A stretch of 64,000 bases of DNA, taken from assembly GCA_049999725.1 (NCBI GenBank), contig JBNGIS010023843.1:1-64000 (forward strand). The letters run 5' to 3'. Made by a program: the position numbers and the translations under genes. The notes under the pieces are model-generated. The model saw nothing but the letters and a program-made list of their open reading frames with translations, did not search any database and had not been told where the DNA came from. Source of the stretch: Haplomitrium mnioides (taxonomy: Eukaryota > Marchantiophyta > Haplomitriopsida > Calobryales). Of this stretch, positions 21,440 to 30,161 are shown in pieces (position 1 is the stretch's first letter; the number at the start of each line of letters is the position of its first letter).

Positions 21440-23715
21440 AATTTTCATTATATTGGGTTCTTGGTGGAGTGCTAGGGAATATCATGGTAGAGTTTTTCTG
21501 TTGCAACTGGAGGGTGGCAGAAGCTAAGTATGTAGCTTGAGATATTGTTTTACTCTATCATTGGAGCATTAACCTCTGTAAGGGGTTTTCTCTTGGATGT
21601 TTGGTTCATAAGTGTACAAATTTTCATTATTTTGGATTCTTGGCGGAGTGTTAGGAGTCATCATGACTGAGTTTTCCCGTTTCTTCCGGAAAGTGGCAGA
21701 AAATGGGTATGAAGATTGATCAGGACCTGCTGTCTTGAACTGACAAAACCAGCAGGAAGTTTTGACAGATTGTCACCGCTACACATGATGAGGCTGAATA
21801 GTCTGAAACTTTGTCTCTGACACCTGATTGTGAAGGCTGCACTCTATGTGTTGTGCAGTTGTGATGTGTGTAGGTTTTTCCTAGACTATTGCAGCTTCCA
21901 TTTATTTGTTGTTGTAGTTAGTTTTACTCTCCACAGCTTCATAACTATATTATTCAGTGGCTTTAGCGGATGTTCTGCATCCAAGTAGTCACCAGTGATG
22001 TGCTTCATGTGCTATGTTCAGGGTGCAGAAGGCGCCAATCACTAACTTTTCAGCAGACCTCTCTGAGAGCTATTCTCTTGGATGTCTGCTTTACAAGATC
22101 AAACTAAAGTGAAAGGAATGATGTCTCAAGCTGATGCTTGAGAGTGGACAGATTTTGATTAGTTTGGATTCTTGGTGGAGTGCTAGGCATCATCATGACT
22201 GAGTTTTCCCGTTACTTCCGGAAAGTGGCAGAAACTCAGTACGACGATTGATCAGGACCTGCTGTCAGGAACTGACAAAACCAGCAGGAAGTTGTGGCAG
22301 CTTGTCACTGCCACACATGATGAGGCTCAATAGTCTGAAACTTTGTGTCTGACACCACATTGTGAAGGCTGCACTCTATATGTTGCATAGTTGTTGTGTG
22401 TATAGGTTTTTCCTAGACTATTGCAGTTTACATTTATTTGTTTTTGTGGCTAGTTTTACTCTTCACAGCTTCAGACCTATATTATTGAAAGACTTTAGCA
22501 GATGTTCTGTATCCAAGTGGTCACCAGTGATGTGCTTCATGTGCTATGTTCAAGGTGCAGAAGGTGCCAATCACTAACCTTTCAGCAGACCTCTCTGAGA
22601 GTCATTGTCTTGGATGTCTGCTTCACAAGATCAAACTAAAGTAAAAGGAATGATAAATTTCATTGTTGGGTAGCTGTCGCTGGACACCTTTGTCTCCCGA
22701 CTTGGCTACCATTGAGGAAGTGGTTTGCTTTGGCCCAGACTCTGATGCTGTGCTGGTTCGGCTGTTGTATTTGATATATGGAAATAAATTGTTTGCTTCC
22801 TGTCAAAAAAGAAGAAAGGAATGATGTCTCAAAGTGATGCTTGAGAGTTGACAGATTTTGATTAGTTGGATTCTTGGTGGAGTGCTAGGCATCATCATGA
22901 CTGAGTTTTGCGGTTACTTCCGGAAAGTGGCAGAAACTCAGGTCGACGATTGATCAGGACCTGCTGTCGGGAACTGACGACTTTAGCAGGAAGTTGTTGC
23001 AGCTTGTCACTGCCACACATGATGAAGCTGAGTAGTCTGAAACTTTGTGTCTGACACCACATTGTGAAGGCTGCACTCTATGTGTTGCGCAGTTGTGATG
23101 CGTGTAGGTTTTCCTTAGACTATTGCAGTTTCCATTTATTTGTTTTTGTGGTTAGTTTTGCTCTCCACAACTTCATAACTAATATAGTCAGTGACTTTTG
23201 CGGATGTTCTGCATCCAAGTATCATCAGTGATGTGCTTTATGTGCTATGTTCAGGGTGCAGAAGGCCCCAATCACTAACCTTTCAGCAGACCTCTCTGGG
23301 AGTTATGGTCTTGGATGTTTGCTTCACAAGATCAAACTAAAGTGAAATGAATGATGTCGCAAGTGCATGTTTGAGAGTTGACAGATTTTATTAGTTGGAT
23401 TCTTGGTGGAGTGCTAGGCATCGTCATGACTGAGATTTCCTGTTGCTTCAGGAAAGTGGCAGAAACTCAGTAGGACGATTGATCAGAACCTCTTGTCGGG
23501 AACTGACGAAGCCAGCAGGAAGTTGCAAGCAGCTTGTCACTGCTACAGATGATGAGGCTGAATAGTCTGAAACTTTGTGTTTGACAGCACATTGTCAAGG
23601 CTGCACTCTATGCGTGCGCAGTTGTGATTTGTGTAGATTTTTCCTAGACTATTGCAGCTTCCATTTAATTGTTTTTGTGGTTAGTTGTGCTCTCCAGAGC
23701 TTTATTTCTAATAAA
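21440..23715 (+). repeat. 531-bp structured repeat array (one partial and four full units)
   Basis: Units start GAGTGCTAGGCATC-like at 21467 (partial), 21646, 22178, 22880 and 23409; full-unit spacings are 532, 531 after removing a nested insertion, and 529. In the 22178 unit the hairpins are ACTGAGTTT/AAACTCAGT (22198-22206 with 22232-22240), CCTGCTG/CAGCAGG (22258-22264 with 22282-22288) and TGTGGCAG/CTGCCACA (22293-22300 with 22308-22315). A T-rich linker then leads to TTCTGCATCC...GGGTGCAGAA, a longer stem. No open frame is conserved. Confidence 0.93.
22655..22814 (+). mobile_element. LINE-B ORF1-only element, 160-bp 3' fragment with 11-bp target duplication
   Basis: AAAGGAATGAT occurs at 22644-22654 and 22815-22825, and the uninterrupted units carry it once. 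The insert is the 3' UTR (GTAGCTGTCGCTGGACACC ... GGAAATAAATTGTTT) with a short A-rich end. This is a clean 5'-truncated retrotransposition product. Confidence 0.92.
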
Positions 23716-25433
23716 ATAATATTATCATGAAGCAAAGGGGGAGAGTGCCAGTGTGATTCTGCTTTCGGGAAACGGGTCCTGTTTTTTGGGATTTGCTCAG
23801 AAGTGTTGATGGCCAGGACTCTGCTATCACAAGGTTCGACCACTGTGCGACCTGTTTTTTGCTACCATGAAGAGACACCGCTGGACAAATCATGGAGTCC
23901 TATTTTCCTTGAGTAGCCTTGCTTTTCCTTTCCTTGGATTCTGGTGACTGAATAGGGGAAATTTAAGTGCTAAGAAAAATCAACTCGAAATTGACTCCCC
24001 TGAAAAATAGGTGACGCAGCATATTTCAAAGATACAATTCCATCATTCCTGAGAATTTACAGAGAGATTTTTTATTACATTTTAGGCATGCTTTTGAACC
24101 TTTTCTTCCTTGAGATTTAATAATCCTGTTCAGGAAGTGCTACGTTGGAGGTGGCCTGGCATTTGTTGTCCTCATCTCCTTTCTTCTTGTCACCCAGTTT
24201 CTTCTTGTAGGATTTGGACGAATGCCCAACCTCTTGTAATAATTGCAGGTATTTTTTCTGCAGGTATCTTCCTTTCGTGTCTCCCTTGGCCGGAAAGGCA
24301 ACATCATCAATTTTTTCTTTGTTGTGTGGGCTGTGCTCGTATTTGAGCAAGCAACTCACCAGGAAGTGCAGGTCTTATCTTAGACCCCCTTTGGCTCCAT
24401 TGTCATGAGCAAAAGCACCATGAAGGAAGGGTGCTGAGCAGGACACATATCATGTCCTCCTCCTCAATTTGTGACACAACTGCTTGAAGCTGCCCAGCGA
24501 TAGACTCGACCCTCATCACATGTTCAGAGAATGTGGAATTTTTCTTCATTTGCACCATGAAGAATTGCTTCTTGATTAAAATTCTGGTGGTGGTTCCCTT
24601 GCATGTATTTATTTTAAAATTTCACCCAGGCATCATGTGCATTCCTGGGTCTCTCACGAACTCCCAAAGATGATCTTCAGTGCTAAGCATAAGCAAGGCT
24701 AAGGGCTTGACCTCAGCCCTCTCCAAACGTCGGGTTTACCTCTTTAATGTTAAAGTCAGACATAGCTGACAGATCAGATCATCCTCCGTTAGGAATCCTC
24801 AGTGACTTTCTACAGACCTTGACTGACCAAGATCAGCTTCATATTTAATTTCCAAAGGTGAAAAGCATCCCCTCCAAGTTTCTGGTTCCTGGTCCCAAGA
24901 ACTGTCTCAACTTGATGGGAGCTCATAATTTCAAGTGAAGAGTTCAGGAAGCTGTTACAAGAGCCTCAGGGACACCCGTAATCATGGTATGAAGAAGAAT
25001 GATGGATGCTGGATAGTGTGTGCAATGCTGACACTCGGAGCTACCTTTGGACCCTCTTCACAGTCAGAGTCAGACTTGCAGCACCGAGTAGCACCTTACA
25101 CTGGAGGTTATTAGGAACTGAGGATTTTTGCCAACAGGGTCTGTTGTGTTTATATACAGATCAAAATCAGCTTATGGTGAGATGCAAATGGGCATTTGTA
25201 AACTATGTTGGAGCGTGCCAATCAGAGATTGTGGCAGGGGAGTTGCTTGATTGAAGTTACTGTAGATAGTCATGCAGACGTGCACGCGCCTGCTTCATAA
25301 ACCCTGCCTATGTAAGAGTACACAGTGCAAGACACTCTGTCAGTTAAGCCGTAATAGTCACTCAAGAGGCCTCGTGTGACTAGTTGTGGCATCCCCTTAA
25401 TAATTTGTGATAGCTAGCTAATCATAACTAACT
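23716..25433 (-). mobile_element. Decayed copia element: gag remnant and LTR pieces
   Basis: 24359-24117 (-) is a broken gag C-terminus parallel to copia 1 (KKKLGDKKKG; the Cys/His knuckle is lost). Gag homology continues to about 24930, and 24931-25270 resembles the 5' LTR of copia 1 (TTTATATACAGATCAAAATCAGC). 23716-24100 instead resembles the end of the LTR at 28803-29697 in plus sense, so the region is a composite of two copia relics. Confidence 0.65.
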
Positions 25434-25822
25434 GAATAGTCTGAAACTTTGTGTCTGACACCACATTCTGAAGGCTGCACTCTATGTGTTGCACAGTTGT
25501 GATGTGTAGGTTTTTCCTAGACTATTGTAGCTTCCATTTATTTGTTTTTGTGGTTAGTTGTACTCTCTACGACTTCATAACTATATAATCATAACTAACA
25601 AATTGTTGGTTATAGCTATTTTCAGCTGCAAATATACATTTCCAAGACTGAAAATCATTGTTTAAGATTTCGTGACTTACACCACATTCTAACGGCAGGT
25701 TGTGCTCTTTTATTGGAGGATAGTATTGTGCTTGATATGAACGTGCTGTTTGGAGCTGGTGAACCCAGCATGGAGTGGTGGTAGGTTGTGACTGCCAGAT
25801 ATGATGAGGCTGATTGGTTGAA
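25434..25822 (+). repeat. 531-type repeat fragments, one strongly diverged
   Basis: 25434-25590 matches the linker (GAATAGTCTGAAACTTTGTG...). 25670-25822 is a diverged module that still forms hairpin 2 (TGCTG/CAGCA) and hairpin 3 (TGGTAG/CTGCCA with a G-U pair) followed by ATATGATGAGGCTGA. Confidence 0.75.
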
Positions 25823-26635
25823 TTTTTTTTTTTGGACAGGAGGTAAAAACTTTGTTTACATACATCAAATACAACTGCCGAGGTGGCAAAACGTGAAGGT
25901 CTGGACTAAAGCAAACCACTCCCTCCAAAATTAACCAGGTCAAGACACAAAGGTGTCCAGAGAGCACTACAAGCAAACAGAATCTATCGCAGGTCCTCCT
26001 AAGGGAGATCACTAGCTCTAGGCCGTCAATGCAAATTATTATCAACATCTACAATCAAAGGAAACTTCACAGAGACACTAGTCCCTCTAATTAATAGCCT
26101 GATACATCATCAAATCTCTGGTTCCATGGATAGTCTAGAGGGAATTACATTGTGGTGCAGTGAATCACCATCTGAAGACATTTCTCAGAGAATGGGACCT
26201 TCCTCCAGAATTTCCCTTACCAGAATGGCCTGTGTTGAAGACGAGGGTTATGAGAGGACTCATACGGCACTGTCGCCAGACTAGTAGCTTTCCCTGATAC
26301 TGTGGAGCCTTGTGGCTTGTTGGCTGTAGCCGTATCTGCCACCACCGTTTTCAGTTTGTTGTTCTGTGTATGCCTCTTCGTGACCTATTCCCTCTTGTTC
26401 TCACCCTGACCAAGAGCAGCCTCCTCTGTTGTTAATACTTGGGCTTCTGTTGTGTCTTCGGTCACTTCAGCTTGGACAATTTTGAATCTGGCATCCCTTC
26501 AGAACCCAATTTCACACTTGTACCAATATCCATCTCATTTACAACTAGACGAGCATTTGAGCTGGTCACTTGTGCATCTGTACAATCAACTGGGAATGCC
26601 CCTGACACCTTCTGCACTACATCCCTTATTTTTTT
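25823..26635 (-). mobile_element. LINE-B ORF1-only element, copy 1 (ORF1 C-terminus, 3' UTR, poly-A)
   Basis: Minus strand: decayed ORF1 C-terminal codons to a stop after SMEPEI, then immediately the ~290-nt 3' UTR with AATAAAG-like end and poly-A (poly-T at 25823-25833). No ORF2. The frame is broken by indels. Same stop/3' UTR junction as the copies at 30162, 52150 and 56690. Confidence 0.8.
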
Positions 26636-26636
26636 T

Positions 26637-27222
26637 ATTTGAACCGTAAGCAAACAACTTTATTTACTGTCAAGCATCAAATGTACAACTGTGGCCAGCA
26701 ATCAGGCTGAGCAGCAAAACCATGAACCAGGCAATCCCTTTGACGATCTAGCTTAGTAAACCAATGTGACCCTAATCTCAATCCAGAATACTACTAATAT
26801 CCAGATTCCATCAAGCACCATCTTCATCAGGTATAGAAAGATAGTGCCTGTCTCCAAAGAGGTGTGCAAGTTAGGAGCTTCAGAGAGAAAACAGAGAAGC
26901 CTGGCTTTGAGATTGATGCAAGATGTGTCTGCTGCTGGGATTTGGTGTAGTAGTGGGATTAATTGGGGGGACTAGTGAGTTTGAAGTTTCCTTTGGTTGT
27001 AGATGTTGATAATTTTTTGGATTGACGGCCTAGGGCTAGTGATCTACCTTAGGAGGAACTGTGACAGATTTTATTGCCATGCAGCTGTTGCTGGACACCT
27101 TTGTGTCCCGACTAGGCTGCTTTTGAATGAGTGGTTAACTTTTGTCCAGACTTTGAAGTTTTGCCGCCTCAGCGGTTGTATTTGATGTGTGGAAATAAAG
27201 TTTTTACTTCCGGTGAAAAAAG
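26637..27222. mobile_element. LINE-B pieces in opposing orientation
   Basis: 26637-26840 (-) is the ORF2-type 3' UTR with A-rich tail. 26845-26945 (+) is a zf-RVT fragment (AGCCTGGCTTTGAGATTGAT). 26960-27222 (+) is the ORF1-type 3' UTR with AATAAAG and a short poly-A. Opposing pieces are typical of twin priming or nested insertion. Confidence 0.75.
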
Positions 27223-27535
27223 AAATTAAAGATGTGTCTGCTGCAAGGAGGATTTATTAGAAGACTTCATTCACTGTTTCTGGCTCTGTCCTAGGATCAG
27301 CACTATCTGGAAGTGGGCAGGAAATATCATTAGCAGATTAGTGTTCTCTATTTGGGGGAATACCAAAAGGTGGGAACCAACCTGGCAGCAATGCATCCTA
27401 GGCGACAGAATTCCAGCGGCACTGGTCGTAGTGCAAGAGATCTGGTCCTTACTAAGAGGAACAAGAGGTTTGGCATCATATTCAACCTCCTGGGAGTAGG
27501 TGCCCTGCGGGTACTTACACCACATTATCTAAGCA
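27223..27535. mobile_element. LINE-B ORF2 fragment (+) joined to inverted ORF1 fragment (-)
   Basis: 27225-27460 (+) encodes the zinc region CCKEDLLEDFIHCF-like then WQQCILGDRIP. 27461-27530 is ORF1 in minus sense (EVEYDAKP-like), homologous to 31190-31250. A chimera made by template switching or inversion. Confidence 0.75.
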
Positions 27536-27870
27536 GCACACTACCTTGCGTTAGTTGGTTCATTTGATAGATGATGAGGTTGATCAGTGTGACTGGCACT
27601 GCATTGTAAACAGCTCATTGTTTTGGGGTAGTTGTGCTGTGTTTGGGTTTTCCCTTGATTGTTGGAACTTTTATTGGTTTTCATCACATGTTATGGTTTG
27701 TTTGACTCTTTACACTTTCATGCTAGGTTGTGTTTAATCTTGTCTCTGCAATTGTTTGCTGTTTTTGACTGCAAAAAATACAGCTTACCAAATTTAGTTT
27801 TCAGAGTAAGTGACCTGTTTTGGATTTTCTTCCATGTGTTCTGGAGGAGGACAACTTAGCACTATGACAT
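27536..27870 (+). repeat. Strongly diverged 531-type unit
   Basis: Retains the order ACTTACACCACATT, TAGATGATGAGGTTGATCAG, GTAAACAGCTC, GTAGTTGTGCTGTGTTTGGG, TTTTATTGGTTTTC of the standard linker but without the full hairpin set. Probably an old copy. Confidence 0.55.
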
Positions 27871-27903
27871 TTCGGTTAACATGGTTTTTGAACTCTGTTG
27901 CAG

Positions 27904-28020
27904 ATTGAAACTAAAGCACTAATGGTACCAATGCTTAGAGCATGGTTGCAACAGTTTTCACTTATTCTTTCTCCACCTGTACCATCAGAGGATCCTGACA
28001 ATTGGGTTCTTAGGGTAGAG
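27904..28020 (+). CDS. IPO9: Importin-9 exon (IETKALMVPML...)
   Basis: A 117-nt exon after CTCTGTTGCAG and before GTATGTAAATGG. It reads IETKALMVPMLRAWLQQFSL then SPPVPSEDPDNWVLRVE, 39 codons, phase 0. The EDPDNW motif between helices is conserved in plant importin-9. It directly continues the exon at 21005 across the 6.8-kb intron. Confidence 0.92.
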
Positions 28021-28310
28021 GTATGTAAATGGCAGAGTTTTTCAAAGATTGGTGAAAGACAAATTCTGTTTTGCTTTCTTACTGGAAGGGAGGTACTACC
28101 TTGCACGGTTGTTCATTTATTATAGGCTTGGTTTCGAGTTGGCATTGTGACTAGTAAATCCTGTTAACTGATGTCCAGCATCGTTTCTGCATGCTGGGGG
28201 TGATTTAGGCAGTATGCTTGGAGCAGTCTGCTAAAATTGTGGCGAATTTTTGACTGGAGCCTTGTGTTCAGATTTGATTGAGAGTGTACTATACATGGGT
28301 CTATTTGTAG

Positions 28311-28374
28311 GTTTTGAAGTCATTGAAGCAAATTGTGGAAAATTTTGCAAAGTTAGCTGCCTCTGAGTTTCCAA
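28311..28374 (+). CDS. IPO9: Importin-9 exon (VLKSLKQIVENF...)
   Basis: A 64-nt exon after TATTTGTAG and before GTGAGC: VLKSLKQIVENFAKLAASEF then P plus one base (phase 1). A single HEAT helix. Confidence 0.88.
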
Positions 28375-28559
28375 GTGAGCTTCTTTTCTTCAGCTTCTCT
28401 ACAGATTGATCTGATTACCTTTGTCATTTCCACACATGATCCGACTGATTGGTTTGAGGGTTGTTGTTGTTGAATTGTAAATAAGTTTGTCGATGGCTAT
28501 TCCAGTTTTGAACTGATTCCCACCAAATGTTTGCGTGGTTTGTGTTTCTCTGTTGGCAG

Positions 28560-28702
28560 TGCTGCTTGCTCCATTGTGGCAGACATTTGTCTCAGGATTT
28601 GGAGTGTATGAAAAGGCTTGTGTGCAAGCATCGGAAGAGTCATTCGACGGGTTGGCAGACTCTGATGGCAACATTCAAAGTTTTGAGTTCTTTACAATTC
28701 AG
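28560..28702 (+). CDS. IPO9: Importin-9 exon (MLLAPLWQTFVSGFG...)
   Basis: A 143-nt exon after CTGTTGGCAG and before GTGAAATGC. The first two bases complete a Met codon. It reads MLLAPLWQTFVSGFGVYEKA, then a charged loop with EESFDGLADSDG, then FEFFTIQ. Phase 0 at the end. The 25-kb intron follows. Confidence 0.92.
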
Positions 28703-28802
28703 GTGAAATGCTCAGTTTGGGAAAGTATAAACTCCATTCTGGCAGAGTTTTGATTGTTAAAATAATTAACAGTTCATGTTGTATATAAAAGTGCGGGTAT
28801 GT

Positions 28803-29697
28803 TGTTGGAAGGGTGTATTGAGAACCATTGCTTGAGTGCGAGGATGGATCCTGTATAGGATCCGAATGCAGTCCTTCCCAAGGCTCAAACCTTGGAAGAA
28901 TTATCTTTTGTAAATAGATAATTAGTCAGATTGTTAGTCATAACTAACCTAACTAGTTAGATAGTTAGTTATGGTTAGTTTAGAGTACTGTCACGTGTCA
29001 GTCACACATGCACTTAGACAAAACTTGTTTTGTAGCGTGACTGGAGAGAGGATAGAAAGGCATGCAGATCGCTGCACGATCTGATGCATAACATTTTGCA
29101 GGATAAAATGTGCCCTCATTAGCGCATTGTAATTATCGAGGAGGCTTCTCCTTCTTGTGTATATATTCACACGGGACATGCCATCAAGCTCATCCCCGCA
29201 AACATACATTCTGTGTAAGTCTTTCATTCCTTGCTCGAAGTGTATGCGGTGTGTGCTGTTTTATCTGCACGATTTATCTGCTCGAAGGAGACTCCCATTC
29301 TGCTATCATGAAGAGGGGGGAGGCGCACACTCAGTTTCTGCTATCGTGAAAAAGAGGGAGGTGCACGTGACCGTTTCTGGTATCGCGAAGACAGAGGGAG
29401 CGACCTCCTGTTTCTGCTTTCGCGAAGACAGACGAAGGGCGCCCATCGATCCTCGATTTGCTCAGAAGCAGAAATCAAAGACCACTCTGCTATCACGAAA
29501 AGGGAATGCAGCACGACCATTTGTTCTGCTACCACGAAGAGGCACCGACCGGACATCTCGAGCAGCCAGGTTTTCCCTTACCTGTGATTCTATTGACAGC
29601 AAGAGGGAAATATCGCTGCTAGGAAAAATCAACTCAAAGTTGATATCTTCTCTCTCACAAACGGTGACGAGCCAGATTTGACGATACATTTCAGACA
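28803..29697 (+). repeat. Copia-type LTR, ~895 bp, probably solo
   Basis: Starts TGTTGGAAGGGTGTATTG and ends near TTTCAGACA. Its first 200 bp match the copia 1 3' LTR (GAGAACCATTG, GGATCC, CCTTCCCAAGG) and 29400-29690 matches 23750-24060. A TATATATTC box lies at 29159. No primer site or gag follows and no target duplication is evident. Confidence 0.7.
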
Positions 29698-29849
29698 TTC
29701 CAGTGAAGTCGTTCAGTAAATTTTTAATAGGGTGGGCCACTTTTGGGGACAGTTCTTCACAAATGGCTAACCTTAAAAATGTGTACTTTCCCAAACAGAG
29801 TGCACTTTCCCAAACCTGTACGTTTCACAGGAATAACCATAGGCTGCTG

Positions 29850-30155
29850 TCAAGCCAAATGCAAACCCACCACCCTGTCAATCATTTTTGAGGATCTAGC
29901 CTAGACAGCATGAGTAGCCCAACACCTTCAGCCCAAATTACTACTAACATCTAGATTCCAATGAACCGTACTCTCATGACAGATAGAGAGAAAATGCCTT
30001 GCACCCCATGCTCTGTCAAAGGCTTCAAGAATACTTTCTCTTGTCTTCATTTTGACCTTTTGCTCAATTTCTACAAGTTTCACGGCAAGCTTCTTTTTTG
30101 TAGTCCATCAAACTCATCCATATTCTCTTTGTTGGATTGTACATTCCCAGTGTGA
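29850..30155 (-). mobile_element. LINE-B ORF2 3' end fragment
   Basis: Minus strand carries the ORF2 C-terminal codons (CTTTGACAGAGCATGGGGTG) and the ORF2-type 3' UTR. Homologous to 40190-40272 and 59290-59480. Frame decayed. Confidence 0.7.
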
Positions 30156-30161
30156 CTTCTC

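Larger units (their letters stand above)
21092..27903 (+). other. Importin-9 intron, 6.8 kb
   Basis: GT at 21092, AG at 27902-27903. Occupied by the main 531-bp repeat array, a decayed copia, LINE-B ORF1-only copies and ORF2 pieces. The first 300 bp after the donor (21120-21400) are themselves a very diverged 531-type unit: GATCTGAAACTGTGTGACTC, then CTTCTGCATGCAAG ... GGGTGCAGCAG. Confidence 0.85.

Noticed and set aside
22258-22288. Hammerhead ribozyme in hairpin 2 (CTGACGA in the loop)
   Set aside because: CTGACGA resembles the CUGANGA core, but there is no stem II, no separate GAAA strand and no cleavage-site arrangement; the loop is closed by a single stem.
22315-22345. Box C/D snoRNA (ATGATGA ... 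CTGA)
   Set aside because: Boxes are only about 15 nt apart with no terminal stem or C'/D' pair, too short for a C/D snoRNA.
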